A stretch of 64,000 nt of DNA from Microbacterium sulfonylureivorans (GTDB lineage Bacteria; Actinomycetota; Actinomycetes; Actinomycetales; Microbacteriaceae): the NCBI RefSeq assembly GCF_003999995.1, contig NZ_RJAD01000002.1, positions 310,001-374,000 on the forward strand, given 5' to 3'. The translations under genes were made by a program, and so were the position numbers. The notes beneath the pieces are model-generated. The model saw only the letters and a list, made by a program, of their open reading frames with translations. It made no database searches and was not told the DNA's origin. Below, one piece after another: positions 1-8,735 of this stretch (its first letter is position 1; every line of letters starts with the position of its first letter).

Positions 1-2
1 GG

Positions 3-1244
3 CGCACCGCCGTGCTCGAGCACGCCGTGAGCGAGGGTCTCGACACGTTCTACCGCCAGGCCGTCGAGGCCAACGAGCTCCGCGTGCTGGGTCGTCCCAG
101 CGCCGAGGTGACCGAGTGGCCGGCCGAGAAGGACTTCTCGGGCGACCTCAAGGTCGAGGTCGAGGTCGACGTCCGCCCCGAGTTCGAGCTGCCCGCCTTC
201 GAAGGCACCACCGTCGAGGTCGACGCGGTCGAGGTCGACGAGTCGGCCATCGACGCCGAGCTCGACCGTCTCCGCAGCCGTTTCGGCACCCTCGTCACCG
301 TGGACCGCCCCGCGGCCACCGGCGATTTCGTCGAGCTCGACCTGGTCGCCACGATCGACGGCGCCGAGATCGACCGCGCCGAGGGCGTGTCGTACGAGGT
401 CGGCTCCGGCGAGCTCCTCGAAGGCATCGACGAGGCCATCGACTCCCTCACCGCGGGCGAGGACACGACGTTCCGCTCGAAGCTCGTGGGCGGCGACCAC
501 GCCGGTGAAGAGGCTGAGGTCGCGGTCGTCGTCAAGGCCGTCAAGGAGCGCGAGCTTCCCGAGGCCGACGACGACTTCGCACAGATCGCGAGCGAGTTCG
601 ACACGATCGGCGAACTGCGCGACAGCCTCAAGGACCGCGTCGGCGAGCAGTCCGTGTTCACGCAGGGCTCGGCTGCGCGCGACAAGCTGATCGAGCTGCT
701 GCTCGAGCAGGTCGAGATCCCCGTGCCGCCGCAGCTCATCGAGGACGAGGTGCACAACCACCTCGAGGGCGAAGGCCGTCTCGAGGACGACGTGCACCGC
801 GCCGAGGTGGCCGAGGCCAGCGAGAAGCAGTTCAAGACGCAGATGCTGCTCGACGCGATCGCCGAGAAGGTCAACGTCCAGGTTTCGCAGGACGAGCTCA
901 CCCAGTACCTCGTGCAGTCGGCCGCTCAGTACGGCATGGCGCCGCAGGACTTCGTGAACGCGCTGCAGGAGGGCAACCAGCTCCCCGCCATGATCGGCGA
1001 GGTCGCGCGCAACAAGGCCCTCGCGGTCGCGCTCGGCAAGGTCACCGTCGTCGACACCAACGGCAAGACCGTCGACCTCACCGGCTTCGTCGCCGTCGAG
1101 GACGAAGAAGAGGTCGTCGAGGAGGCGCAGGAGATCGCGGATGCCGCAGCCGACGCCGACGCCGTGATCGAGGCCGAAGAGGCCGAGAAGAAGCCCGCCA
1201 AGAAGGCCCCGGCCAAGAAGAAGGCCGCCGCCGACAAGGAGTAG
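3..1244 (+). CDS. tig: Trigger factor, 5' end cut off by the window
   Basis: Ribosome-associated chaperone with peptidyl-prolyl isomerase activity that meets nascent chains at the exit tunnel. The reading frame is open from the first bases, so the N-terminal part of the ribosome-binding domain, including its signature motif, lies outside the window. The visible 413 codons hold the end of that domain (to about residue 90), the FKBP-type PPIase domain (about 95-185, [11 protein letters not shown]...[14 protein letters not shown]) and the helical C-terminal domain. The protein ends in an acidic stretch followed by a Lys/Ala-rich tail ([18 protein letters not shown]), as in many actinobacterial homologues. 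It is followed by a strong hairpin, so it ends a transcription unit. The clpP-clpX genes downstream are the classical neighbourhood. Confidence 0.96.
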   Translation, partial: RTAVLEHAVSEGLDTFYRQAVEANELRVLGRPSAEVTEWPAEKDFSGDLKVEVEVDVRPEFELPAFEGTTVEVDAVEVDESAIDAELDRLRSRFGTLVTVDRPAATGDFVELDLVATIDGAEIDRAEGVSYEVGSGELLEGIDEAIDSLTAGEDTTFRSKLVGGDHAGEEAEVAVVVKAVKERELPEADDDFAQIASEFDTIGELRDSLKDRVGEQSVFTQGSAARDKLIELLLEQVEIPVPPQLIEDEVHNHLEGEGRLEDDVHRAEVAEASEKQFKTQMLLDAIAEKVNVQVSQDELTQYLVQSAAQYGMAPQDFVNALQEGNQLPAMIGEVARNKALAVALGKVTVVDTNGKTVDLTGFVAVEDEEEVVEEAQEIADAAADADAVIEAEEAEKKPAKKAPAKKKAAADKE

Positions 1245-1264
1245 TCGCTGCTCGGCAGCGATCA

Positions 1265-1292
1265 GGGGACGGATGCCGCGGCATTCGTCCCC
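1265..1292 (+). terminator. Rho-independent-type terminator after tig
   Basis: Perfect inverted repeat: GGGGACG pairs with CGTCCCC, and inside it ATGCC pairs with GGCAT. A T-rich TTCTTC follows. The core is an inverted pair of the GGATGCC/GGCATtC word that is over-represented throughout the window. Confidence 0.8.
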
Positions 1293-1314
1293 TTCTTCAT
1301 CGAGGAGGACGGAC

Positions 1315-1806
1315 ATGACCGACGACTGGAGCACGCGGCTCGCTGCGGCGTGGGCCGATGACGCGCTGGACGACCTGCAGCGGGTGGCTGCGATCGACGT
1401 CCTCGCGGCGGAGCTGCCCGAGGGGGACGCGAGGGCGCTGTTCGAGCGGGCAGGGGCGCGCGACTCCGCCGGCATGGAGGGAGAGGCCGAGCCGCTGTAT
1501 CGCGCGGCTCTCGCCGCCGGACTCGACGACGAGCTCCGCCCGCAGGCGGTGATCCAGCTCGCGAGCACGATCCGCAACCTCGGTGCGCTCGACGAGTCCC
1601 TCGCGCTCCTGCGCGCCGAGTACGAGCGCGATCCGCGCTCGCCCCTCCACGACGCCGCGGCCGCCTTCTACGCACTCGCGCTCGTGTCTTCGGGCGACGC
1701 CGTGCGCGCGGCATCCATCGCCCTCACCGCGCTCGCGCCGCACCTGCCGCTCTACACGCGTTCGGTCACCGGTTACGCGCGCGAGCTCGTCGACCCGGAG
1801 GCTTGA
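1315..1806 (+). CDS. Tetratricopeptide repeat protein
   Basis: 163-aa soluble, Ala/Leu-rich helical protein. The pattern EGEAEPLYRAALAAGL...IQLASTIRNLGALDESLALLRAEYERDP is typical of paired TPR helices, a protein-protein interaction scaffold. It resembles the TPR_5 type found near tig/clpP in Actinobacteria; that comparison is from memory. The ATG at 1315 is chosen over an in-frame ATG at 1273 because a GAGGAGGA ribosome binding site lies just before it and the earlier ATG falls inside the tig terminator hairpin. The partner is unknown. Confidence 0.8.
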   Translation: MTDDWSTRLAAAWADDALDDLQRVAAIDVLAAELPEGDARALFERAGARDSAGMEGEAEPLYRAALAAGLDDELRPQAVIQLASTIRNLGALDESLALLRAEYERDPRSPLHDAAAAFYALALVSSGDAVRAASIALTALAPHLPLYTRSVTGYARELVDPEA

Positions 1807-1849
1807 TCTGCCCAGGGCGAACACGGGCGGGTCGCCCGTGCCGCGCCGG

Positions 1850-1887
1850 TAGATTCGTTCTCACGACCAAGGAATCAGGGAGTACAA
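1850..1887 (+). promoter_or_regulatory. Probable clpP1 promoter and short leader
   Basis: A -10-like TAGATT at 1850-1855 lies about 30 nt before the clpP1 ATG, and an AGGGAG ribosome binding site precedes the start. No clear -35 is visible. Assignment is by pattern only. Confidence 0.5.
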
Positions 1888-2472
1888 ATGGCCGAACCAC
1901 TTGTCGCGACGAGCGTCTTCGACAGGCTGCTGAAGGACCGAATCATCTGGCTCGGGTCGGAGGTGCGGGACGACAACGCCAACGAGATCTGCGCGAAGAT
2001 CCTCCTTCTGGCCGCCGAGGACTCCGAGAAGGACATCTTCCTCTACATCAACTCGCCCGGCGGCTCGATCACGGCCGGAATGGCGATCTACGACACGATG
2101 CAGTTCGTGCCGAACGACATCGTGACCGTCGGCATCGGCATGGCGGCGTCGATGGGGCAGCTCCTCCTCACGGCCGGCACCAAGGGCAAGCGCTACATCA
2201 CGCCCAACGCGCGCGTGCTGCTCCACCAGCCGCACGGCGGCTTCGGCGGCACCGCGAGCGACATCCAGACGCAGGCGCAGCTCATCCTCGACATGAAGAA
2301 GCGTCTGGCCGAGATCACCGCCGCGCAGACCGGCAAGACCGTCGAGCAGATCAACGCCGACGGCGACCGCGACCGCTGGTTCCGCGCTGACGAGGCCCTC
2401 GAGTACGGCTTCGTCGACCACATCCGCGAGTCCGCAGCCGACGTCATCGGCGGCGGCGGAACCGCGAACTGA
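1888..2472 (+). CDS. clpP1: ATP-dependent Clp protease proteolytic subunit 1
   Basis: Serine peptidase subunit of the barrel-shaped Clp protease, 194 aa. Catalytic triad by alignment with E. coli ClpP: Ser88 (GMAASMGQ), His113 (LLHQPHGG) and Asp162 (RDRWF). The oligomer-forming INSPGGS loop is intact. As in other Actinobacteria it is followed directly by a second clpP; in that group the active enzyme is a ClpP1P2 hetero-tetradecamer. The pair is fed by ClpX, encoded next, and by ClpC1 elsewhere. Only 32 nt separate it from clpP2, so the two are co-transcribed. Confidence 0.96.
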   Translation: MAEPLVATSVFDRLLKDRIIWLGSEVRDDNANEICAKILLLAAEDSEKDIFLYINSPGGSITAGMAIYDTMQFVPNDIVTVGIGMAASMGQLLLTAGTKGKRYITPNARVLLHQPHGGFGGTASDIQTQAQLILDMKKRLAEITAAQTGKTVEQINADGDRDRWFRADEALEYGFVDHIRESAADVIGGGGTAN

Positions 2473-2504
2473 TCGCACCGAAGGCGAAAGAGAGAGAGCC
2501 CGCA

Positions 2505-3221
2505 ATGCAGACCCCCACCTTCGGACCGAGCGGCAATGCCCACTGGGGCTCCGCCCCAGACCCCCGACTCGCTGGCGCGCGCCAGGGGCTCCAGGTGCCC
2601 GGCAGCCGCTACGTCCTGCCCCAGTTCGAGGAGCGCACGGCGTACGGCTACAAGCGCCAGGACCCGTACAACAAGCTGTTCGAGGACCGTGTCATCTTCC
2701 TGGGCGTCCAGGTCGACGACGCCTCGGCGGACGACGTCATGGCCCAGCTCCTCGTCCTCGAGAGCCAGGACCCCGACCGCGACATCATCATGTACATCAA
2801 CTCGCCCGGCGGCTCCTTCACGGCCATGACGGCGATCTACGACACGATGCAGTACGTCTCGCCGCAGATCCAGACCGTGGTCCTCGGTCAGGCGGCGTCG
2901 GCCGCCGCCGTGCTGCTCGCGGCCGGCGCTCCGGGCAAGCGTCTCGCGCTGCCGAACGCCCGCATCCTGATCCACCAGCCCGCAATGGGCGAGGCGGGGC
3001 ACGGACAGGCGTCCGACATCGAGATCCAGGCGCAGGAGATCATGCGCATGCGCACCTGGCTCGAGCAGACGCTGTCGAAGCACTCGAACAAGACGCCCGA
3101 AGAGGTCAACAAGGACATCGACCGAGACAAGATCCTCTCCTCGGAGGAGGCGGTCACCTACGGCCTCGTCGACCAGGTCCTCACGACACGCAAGCGCACC
3201 CCCGCCGCACTGACCAAGTAG
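2505..3221 (+). CDS. clpP2: ATP-dependent Clp protease proteolytic subunit 2
   Basis: Second Clp peptidase subunit, 238 aa. Compared with ClpP1 it has an N-terminal extension of about 40 residues, probably a propeptide; actinobacterial ClpPs are known to be processed. Catalytic residues: Ser132 (GQAASAAAV), His157 (LIHQPAMG) and Asp208 (DRDKILS). The handle region [16 protein letters not shown] is conserved. The start at 2505 is preceded by GGCGAAAGAGAGAG. A strong 15-bp hairpin closes the clpP1-clpP2 unit, separating it from clpX. Confidence 0.96.
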   Translation: MQTPTFGPSGNAHWGSAPDPRLAGARQGLQVPGSRYVLPQFEERTAYGYKRQDPYNKLFEDRVIFLGVQVDDASADDVMAQLLVLESQDPDRDIIMYINSPGGSFTAMTAIYDTMQYVSPQIQTVVLGQAASAAAVLLAAGAPGKRLALPNARILIHQPAMGEAGHGQASDIEIQAQEIMRMRTWLEQTLSKHSNKTPEEVNKDIDRDKILSSEEAVTYGLVDQVLTTRKRTPAALTK

Positions 3222-3231
3222 AGCGGATGCC

Positions 3232-3270
3232 GCGAAGCCCCGTCCCCGGATACCCGGGACGGGGCTTCGC
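3232..3270 (+). terminator. Strong hairpin terminator after clpP2
   Basis: Perfect 15-bp stem: GCGAAGCCCCGTCCC (3232-3246) with its complement at 3256-3270 and a 9-nt loop. There is no long U-tract, which is common in high-GC Actinobacteria. Confidence 0.85.
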
Positions 3271-3334
3271 TGTCGGCGGACGCGGGTCGTCCACAACGCG
3301 TGTCGCAATCCCGCCGCATGTCGCCGCGACCGAT

Positions 3335-3387
3335 TAGGCTCGGAGAACAGCCGGGGGGCTGCCCCCGACGCAACGAGGAGGAGCCTC
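3335..3387 (+). promoter_or_regulatory. Probable clpX promoter and leader
   Basis: TAGGCT at 3335-3340 fits the -10 used across this window. It would give a leader of about 40 nt carrying a GAGGAGGAG ribosome binding site before the ATG, so clpX has its own leadered promoter, unlike the leaderless genes here. Confidence 0.6.
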
Positions 3388-4656
3388 ATGGCACGCATCG
3401 GTGAAAGCGCCGACCTGTTCAAGTGCTCCTTCTGCGGAAAGAGTCAGAAGCAGGTGCAGCAGCTGATCGCCGGTCCCGGCGTCTACATCTGCGACGAGTG
3501 CGTCGAGCTGTGCAACGAGATCATCGAAGAGCGCATGGCCGAGTCCTCCTCGGGCGTCGTGACCGACTTCGATTTGCCGAAGCCGCGCGAGATCTTCGGT
3601 TTCCTCGAGGAGTACGTCGTCGGACAGCACGCCGCGAAGCGGGCGCTCTCGGTCGCGGTGTACAACCACTACAAACGCGTCCGTGCGCACGGCACGATCC
3701 AGTCCGCCGAGCAGCGCGCCGACGAGATCGAGATCGCCAAGAGCAACATCCTGCTGCTCGGGCCCACCGGGTGCGGCAAGACCTACCTCGCGCAGACGCT
3801 CGCGAAGCGCCTCAACGTCCCCTTCGCGGTGGCCGACGCCACGGCACTGACCGAGGCGGGCTACGTCGGCGAAGACGTCGAGAACATCCTCCTCAAGCTG
3901 CTCCAGGCGGCGGACTTCGACACGAAGCGCGCCGAGACGGGCATCATCTACATCGACGAGGTCGACAAGATCGCTCGCAAGGCCGAGAATCCCTCGATCA
4001 CGCGCGATGTGTCGGGCGAGGGCGTGCAGCAGGCGCTGCTGAAGATCCTCGAGGGCACGGTCGCCTCGGTGCCGCCCCAGGGCGGTCGCAAGCACCCTCA
4101 CCAGGAGTTCATCCAGATCGACACGACGAACGTCCTGTTCATCGTCGCCGGCGCGTTCGCAGGGCTCGAAGACATCATCTCGTCGCGCGTGGGCAAGCAC
4201 GGCATCGGGTTCGGTGCCCCGCTGCACAACAAGGGCGACGACCTCAGCCTGTTCAGCGAGGTCCAGCCCGAAGACCTCCACAAGTTCGGTCTCATCCCCG
4301 AGTTCATCGGCCGGCTGCCGGTCGTCGCGTCCGTTTCGCCGCTCGATCGCGAGGCGCTCATGGAGATCCTGACCGAGCCGAAGAACGCCCTGGTCAAGCA
4401 GTACCAGCGCATGTTCGAGCTCGACGGCGCCACCCTCGAGTTCGACACCGAGGCGCTCGAGGCGATCTCCGACCTCGCCGTCGAGCGCAAGACCGGCGCC
4501 CGCGGGCTCCGCGCGATCCTCGAAGACGTGCTCGGTCCGATCATGTTCGAGATCCCGTCCACTGACGATGTCGACAAGGTGATCATCACGCGCGCCGCCG
4601 TCGAAGAGGGCGCTCCGCCCACGTTGGTGCTGCGAGAGAAGCGCAAGAGCGCCTGA
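3388..4656 (+). CDS. clpX: ATP-dependent Clp protease ATP-binding subunit ClpX
   Basis: AAA+ unfoldase that recognises tagged substrates, unfolds them and threads them into ClpP. 422 aa, normal length. The N-terminal zinc-binding domain has Cys13, Cys16, Cys35 and Cys38. Walker A is GPTGCGKT (125-132), the pore-1 loop GYVGED (159-164), Walker B IIYIDE (186-191), and a sensor-2 GARGLR motif lies near the C-terminus. It sits after clpP1-clpP2 but behind a terminator and its own promoter. A GC-rich hairpin follows the stop. Confidence 0.97.
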   Translation: MARIGESADLFKCSFCGKSQKQVQQLIAGPGVYICDECVELCNEIIEERMAESSSGVVTDFDLPKPREIFGFLEEYVVGQHAAKRALSVAVYNHYKRVRAHGTIQSAEQRADEIEIAKSNILLLGPTGCGKTYLAQTLAKRLNVPFAVADATALTEAGYVGEDVENILLKLLQAADFDTKRAETGIIYIDEVDKIARKAENPSITRDVSGEGVQQALLKILEGTVASVPPQGGRKHPHQEFIQIDTTNVLFIVAGAFAGLEDIISSRVGKHGIGFGAPLHNKGDDLSLFSEVQPEDLHKFGLIPEFIGRLPVVASVSPLDREALMEILTEPKNALVKQYQRMFELDGATLEFDTEALEAISDLAVERKTGARGLRAILEDVLGPIMFEIPSTDDVDKVIITRAAVEEGAPPTLVLREKRKSA

Positions 4657-4659
4657 CCT

Positions 4660-4683
4660 CGACCGGGTGTCCGACCCCGGTCG
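4660..4683 (+). terminator. Hairpin after clpX
   Basis: CGACCGGG (4660-4667) pairs with CCCGGTCG (4676-4683), an 8-bp stem with an 8-nt loop. The -10 box of the next gene starts on the base after the stem. Confidence 0.55.
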
Positions 4684-4695
4684 TAGCGTCGGGGT
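4684..4695 (+). promoter_or_regulatory. Leaderless promoter of the epoxide hydrolase gene
   Basis: TAGCGT at 4684-4689 ends 6 nt before the ATG at 4696. No Shine-Dalgarno is present. Transcription would start at or next to the start codon. Confidence 0.6.
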
Positions 4696-5811
4696 ATGGC
4701 TGTCAGATCCTTCCGGCTCGACGTCGCCGATGAGGTCCTGCAGGACCTGACGGATCGGCTGGCCCGCACGCGGCTCCTGCCCGACTCGCCTCATCGTCCT
4801 CCCTCGGGAATGACCGCTTCGTATCTCGCAGAACTCGTGTCGTCGTGGCGCGCGTTCGACTGGCGCGACCGGGAACGCTGGCTCAACAGTCATCCGCAGT
4901 TCACCGCGGCGATCGGCGACGCGACCGTCCACTTCGCCCATCTGCGCTCCGAGCGCACCGACGCCCCTGCCCTCGTGGTCATGCACGGCTGGCCGCACAC
5001 GTTCGCGCTGCAGCTCGACTTCGCCGACCTGCTGCCCGACTTCGACGTCGTCGTGCCGAGCTTCCCGGGATTCGCCTTCTCGACGCCGTACGCCGACGGC
5101 CTCGTGACGGAGCAGCGACTGGCAGACACCGTGCACGCGCTGATGACCGAGGTGCTCGGGTACGAGCGGTACATGACCTACGGCGAGGATGTCTCGGCGA
5201 ACGTCAACGATCTGCTGGCGTCCCAGCATCCCGATCGGATCATCGGCATCGTCGCGACGCACGCGCACTTCCCGTCCCAGGAGGAGCGTCGGCAGCTGAC
5301 TGCTCCCGACGAGGTGGCCTTCTTCGCACGGCTCGCCGCCGACCACGGACCCGAGGGCGCTTACGGCCACGTGCAGGCGACCCGGCCCGACACGCTGGCG
5401 ACGGCGCTCAACGACTCGCCCGCGGGACTGCTCGCGTGGCTGGCCGAGAAGCTCGTCGAGTGGAGCGACACTCCCCGGGGGGATCCGGCAGCGGTCGAGC
5501 GGCGGATCGCGCGGGAGCGGATCCTCACCGAGGCGATGATCTACTGGGTCACCCAGAGCATCGCGACGTCGTTCCGGCCGTACTACGAAGGCGCCGACCA
5601 GCCCGATGCGATCCCGCCGGTGGAAGTGCCGGCCGCGGTCTTCATCCAGCGACACGAGGGCGACTATCCCGAGTCGCTCGCGCGTTCGTTCTACCGAGAC
5701 CTGCGGACATTCGAGCGCCTCGACGAGGGCGGCCACTTCGCGGTCGCCGAGGTTCCTGAGGTCATGGCCGATCGCGTCCGCGCGTTCGCGAGAAAGATAG
5801 GTGCATTGTGA
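4696..5811 (+). CDS. Epoxide hydrolase family protein (alpha/beta hydrolase)
   Basis: 371 aa. The N-terminal part (about 1-80, FRLDVADEVLQDLTDRL...RDRERWLNSHPQFTAAI) matches the epoxide hydrolase N-terminal domain, followed by an alpha/beta hydrolase core. Visible catalytic features: oxyanion HGWP (97-100), nucleophile position Asp165 (YGEDVSAN) and the C-terminal His347 (GGHFAVAE). Epoxide hydrolases use Asp rather than Ser to open epoxides to diols, so Asp165 supports that assignment. The substrate is not evident. It overlaps the next hydrolase by 4 nt (GTGA), so both are made from one mRNA. Confidence 0.82.
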   Translation: MAVRSFRLDVADEVLQDLTDRLARTRLLPDSPHRPPSGMTASYLAELVSSWRAFDWRDRERWLNSHPQFTAAIGDATVHFAHLRSERTDAPALVVMHGWPHTFALQLDFADLLPDFDVVVPSFPGFAFSTPYADGLVTEQRLADTVHALMTEVLGYERYMTYGEDVSANVNDLLASQHPDRIIGIVATHAHFPSQEERRQLTAPDEVAFFARLAADHGPEGAYGHVQATRPDTLATALNDSPAGLLAWLAEKLVEWSDTPRGDPAAVERRIARERILTEAMIYWVTQSIATSFRPYYEGADQPDAIPPVEVPAAVFIQRHEGDYPESLARSFYRDLRTFERLDEGGHFAVAEVPEVMADRVRAFARKIGAL

Positions 5812-6557
5812 TCGAGATCGAGGAGTCCACGCCGGCCGAGACGGTGACGTTCATCCTCGTGCCGGGGTTCTGGCTCGGCGGGTGGGCATGGGATGCCGTC
5901 ACCGAGCGGCTGCGCGACGACGGGTTCGTCGTCGACCCCGTCACCCTTCCCGGGGTAGAGCCCGAGGCGTCTGCGGCCGTACAGGTCACTCTCGACGACC
6001 AGATCGCCGCCGTGGTGGCCGCCGTCCGTCGTGCCGACGACCGCGCCATCCTCGTCGGGCACAGCGGAGCCGGCGCAGTCGTCTCCGGCGCGGCCGATAT
6101 CGCCCATGGGCAGATCGAGCAGCTCGTCTTCGTCGACAGCGGGCCGATGCCCGACGGGTTCGTCGCATCGCCCGACCTTCCCGACCACATCGCCGCGCTC
6201 GACCTGCCGCCGTGGGACGAGCTCGAGCAGGGCGGCTCGAGCCTCGCGGGCCTCGATGCGGAAGACCTGGCGCGATTCCGCGACCGTGCGGTGCCGCATC
6301 CGGCAGCGCCGACGCGTGAACCGCTCACGTTGCGCGACGACGCCCGCCACCGCCTGCCGGTCACGCTCGTGTGTGCGAGCTACTCCTCGGAACAGGTGCG
6401 AGAGATGTCGGAGGCGGGGCATCCGTGGTTCCAGGAGCTCTCGCAGTTCGACAGCGTTCAGCTCATCGACCTCGAGACCGGGCACTGGCCGATGTGGTCG
6501 CGGCCGGACGACCTCGCCGCCGAGCTGCGCACGATCGCGTCGCGCGCAGCCCGGTAG
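5808..6557 (+). CDS. Alpha/beta hydrolase
   Basis: 249 aa with a GTG start overlapping the previous stop. LVPGFWLGGWAWD forms the oxyanion region, Ser86 lies in the nucleophile elbow GHSGAG, and His226 (ETGHWPMW) is the likely base. It resembles esterase or salicylate-esterase-like members of the family. The serine elbow separates it mechanistically from the Asp-type partner upstream. The coupled pair suggests consecutive steps on one xenobiotic or lipid-like ester/epoxide; that is inference from layout only. It ends 7 nt from the convergent M3 peptidase gene. Confidence 0.8.
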   Translation: MIEIEESTPAETVTFILVPGFWLGGWAWDAVTERLRDDGFVVDPVTLPGVEPEASAAVQVTLDDQIAAVVAAVRRADDRAILVGHSGAGAVVSGAADIAHGQIEQLVFVDSGPMPDGFVASPDLPDHIAALDLPPWDELEQGGSSLAGLDAEDLARFRDRAVPHPAAPTREPLTLRDDARHRLPVTLVCASYSSEQVREMSEAGHPWFQELSQFDSVQLIDLETGHWPMWSRPDDLAAELRTIASRAAR

Positions 6558-6564
6558 GCAGACC

Positions 6565-8616
6565 TCAGGCGACCAGGCCCCGACGCTCGAGGAGTGGACG
6601 GATGTCGGCATCCCTCCCGCGGAAGTCGCGGTAGGCCTCGAGAGGATCCTTCGACCCGCCGACGCCGAGCAGTCGCCCGCGGAAGCGGTCGCCGTTCTCG
6701 CGGGTCAGCCCGCCGTTCTCGCGGAACCACTCGACGGTGTCGGCGTCGAGCACCTCGCTCCAGATATAGGAGTAGTACCCGGCGCTGTAGCCGCCGGAGA
6801 AGACGTGCGCGAAGTACGTCGACGAGTAGCGCGTGGGCACGGCGGGGTTGTCGAGCCCGATCTCGGCGAGGGCGGATGCCTCGAACGCCGCCACGTCGAT
6901 GTCGCCGGCCGCCTGCGCCTCGGTGAGGGAGTGCCACGCCTGATCGAGCCACGACGCCGCGAGGTACTCGCTCGTGGCGAACCCCTGGTTGAACGCCTCC
7001 GAGGCGTGCAGCTTCTCGACGACGTCGGCGGGCAGAGACTCGCCGGTGTCGACGTGGCGGGCGTAGGCATCGAGGATCTCGGGCCAGTAGATCCACATCT
7101 CGTTGACCTGGCTGGGGAACTCGACGAAGTCGCGGAAGACGTTGGTTCCGGCGAAGTGCGGATACGTGACGGTCGCGAACAGACCGTGCAGCGCGTGCCC
7201 GAACTCGTGGAACAGCGTCGTGACCTCGTCGAGTGTGAGCAGCGTCGGCTTTCCGGGCGCCGGCTTGGGCACGTTCAGATTGTTGACGACGATCGGGCGC
7301 GTGGCACGGAGCAGCGACTGCGACACGATGGAGTTCATCCATGCCCCGCCGCGCTTGGTGTCGCGCGTGTAGAGGTCGAGGATGAACAGCCCGAGCTCAG
7401 AGCCGTCCGCGTTGTGCAGCTCGAACACGCGGGCGTCGGGGTGGTAGGCGGGGATGTCGGACCGCTCGGTGAAGGTGACTCCGTAGAGGTCGGTCGCGGC
7501 GCGGAACACCCCGTCCTGCAGTACGCGCTCGGCCTCGAACCAGGGGCGCAGCGCGCTGCGGTCGAGGTCGTACTCCGCCGCGCGCACCTTCTCGGTGTAG
7601 AACGCCCAGTCGTGGGCCTCGAGCGCGAACGGCTGGGCTTCGGCGTCGATGATCGCCTGCAGCGCGGCCTGCTCTCGTTCCGCGTTGCGCGCGGCGGGCA
7701 CGGCGAGTCGGCGGAGAAGGTCGTGCACGGCCTCGGGCGAGCCCGCGGTCTCGTCTGACGTGATGTACGCCGCGTGCGTGTCGTAGCCGAGGAGAGCGGC
7801 GCGCTCGGCTCGCAGCCGGACGATCTCGAGCAGCACGGAGCGGTTGTCGTGCGCGTTGCCGCGCGATCCGCGGGATCGCGAGGCATCCAGGATCCGCTTG
7901 CGGCTGTCGCGGTTCGTGAGCGACGCGAGATACGGATGCCCGGTGAACAGCGTGAGCGTGACGACCCAGGAGCCGTCGAGCCCACGGTCGGCCGCTGCCT
8001 GCGCGGCGGCCGACAGCTCGCCTTCGGTCAGCCCGTCGAGCTCTTCGACGGTGTCGAACACGATGGCCAGGTCGTTCGTGTCGTTCAGGAGGTTCTTCTC
8101 GAACGCGGTGGTCAGGGTCGACAGGCGCTGGTTGAGCGCGGTGAGACGCGTCTTCGCGTCGTCGTCGAGTCCGGCGCCGGCGTGCGACATCTCGCGGTAG
8201 TGGCGCTCGACGAGATAGCGCTGCTCGGGGTCGAGGTCGAGGCCGTCGAGCTGCTCGTGCACGGTCTTGATGCGCCAGTAGAGCTGAGCGTCGAGCTGGA
8301 TCGAGTCCTCGTGCGCCGACATCAGCGGGGCGAGCTCCTCTTCGATCGCCTGGATCTCGGGGGTCGCGTCGGCGGAGGACACGGTGTAGAAGGTGCGGGC
8401 GACGTCGCCGAGCAGCTTCCCGCTCTCCTCGAGCGGCACGAGGGTGTTCTCGAACGTCGGCATCGACCTCACGCGAGTGATGTTCGAGATCTCTCGGGAG
8501 TGCTCGTCGAACGCGGCGCGGAAAGCCGGGAGGTAGTGCTCGGGGCGGATGACGGTGTAGTCGGGGAGGCCGTAGGGGAGAGGTGCGGGGGACAGCAGCG
8601 GGTTGTCGTTCGGCAT
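6565..8616 (-). CDS. dcp: M3 family metallopeptidase (peptidyl-dipeptidase Dcp type)
   Basis: 683-aa cytoplasmic zinc oligopeptidase; E. coli Dcp is about the same length. The zinc site HEFGHALHGLFA is intact, and the C-terminal substrate-binding region has the expected Tyr-rich GGYSAGYYSYIWSEV. It would trim C-terminal dipeptides from short peptides left by the proteases. The reading frame extends 30 codons further upstream, but the ATG at 8616 is preferred: a TAGGCT box lies exactly 7 nt before it, and the extension would run through the operator array. It is divergent from the ArsR gene and shares its control region. Confidence 0.88.
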   Translation of the reverse strand: MPNDNPLLSPAPLPYGLPDYTVIRPEHYLPAFRAAFDEHSREISNITRVRSMPTFENTLVPLEESGKLLGDVARTFYTVSSADATPEIQAIEEELAPLMSAHEDSIQLDAQLYWRIKTVHEQLDGLDLDPEQRYLVERHYREMSHAGAGLDDDAKTRLTALNQRLSTLTTAFEKNLLNDTNDLAIVFDTVEELDGLTEGELSAAAQAAADRGLDGSWVVTLTLFTGHPYLASLTNRDSRKRILDASRSRGSRGNAHDNRSVLLEIVRLRAERAALLGYDTHAAYITSDETAGSPEAVHDLLRRLAVPAARNAEREQAALQAIIDAEAQPFALEAHDWAFYTEKVRAAEYDLDRSALRPWFEAERVLQDGVFRAATDLYGVTFTERSDIPAYHPDARVFELHNADGSELGLFILDLYTRDTKRGGAWMNSIVSQSLLRATRPIVVNNLNVPKPAPGKPTLLTLDEVTTLFHEFGHALHGLFATVTYPHFAGTNVFRDFVEFPSQVNEMWIYWPEILDAYARHVDTGESLPADVVEKLHASEAFNQGFATSEYLAASWLDQAWHSLTEAQAAGDIDVAAFEASALAEIGLDNPAVPTRYSSTYFAHVFSGGYSAGYYSYIWSEVLDADTVEWFRENGGLTRENGDRFRGRLLGVGGSKDPLEAYRDFRGRDADIRPLLERRGLVA

Positions 8617-8629
8617 GGCGTCCAGCCTA
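8617..8629 (-). promoter_or_regulatory. Leaderless promoter of the M3 peptidase gene
   Basis: On the minus strand TAGGCT (8629-8624) is followed by 7 nt and the ATG. The TTTGCAAA repeats lie 25-90 nt upstream, so the ArsR protein may affect this gene too. Confidence 0.6.
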
Positions 8630-8653
8630 GTCACGCAGACGGGAATGCCGAGA

Positions 8654-8720
8654 TGTGTTTGCAAACAAGAGTTTGCAAACACATCGTTGCAAAGAAGTGC
8701 TTGCAAAGAAGTCTTTGCAT
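8654..8720. repeat. TTTGCAAA operator array between M3 peptidase and arsR genes
   Basis: Two parts. First, a perfect 13-bp inverted repeat: TGTGTTTGCAAAC (8654-8666) and its complement (8671-8683) around a 4-nt spacer. Each half contains its own GTTTGCAAAC palindrome. Second, a tandem repeat of period 14: TTGCAAAGAAGTGC at 8687 and TTGCAAAGAAGTCT at 8701, then TTTGCAT at 8714. That gives five TTGCA-centred half sites in 67 bp. They cover the -35 of arsR. The AT-rich words stand out sharply in a 70 % GC genome. Confidence 0.85.
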
Positions 8721-8735
8721 AGCTAATCTAGTGCC
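8701..8735 (+). promoter_or_regulatory. arsR-type gene promoter, leaderless
   Basis: -35 TTGCAA (8701-8706), 17-nt spacer, -10 TAATCT (8724-8729), 6 nt, then the ATG at 8736. The -35 lies inside the third operator repeat, so a bound repressor would block RNA polymerase. Confidence 0.75.

Noticed and set aside
1273..1314. Earlier ATG for the TPR protein at 1273
   Set aside because: It lies inside the tig terminator hairpin and has no ribosome binding site; the ATG at 1315 has GAGGAGGA.
3334..5736. 800-codon open frame antisense to clpX and the epoxide hydrolase
   Set aside because: It spans two real genes and their intergenic terminator/promoter region on the other strand, and its composition is that of a shadow frame.
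8617..8706. N-terminal extension of the M3 peptidase from 8706
   Set aside because: The extension runs through the TTTGCAAA operators and reads as Cys-rich non-homologous sequence; the start at 8616 fits the family length and the promoter spacing.
8687..8720. Short tandem repeats near 8700 as a CRISPR-like array
   Set aside because: The period is 14 bp without spacers and there are no cas genes; promoter/operator repeats explain them.
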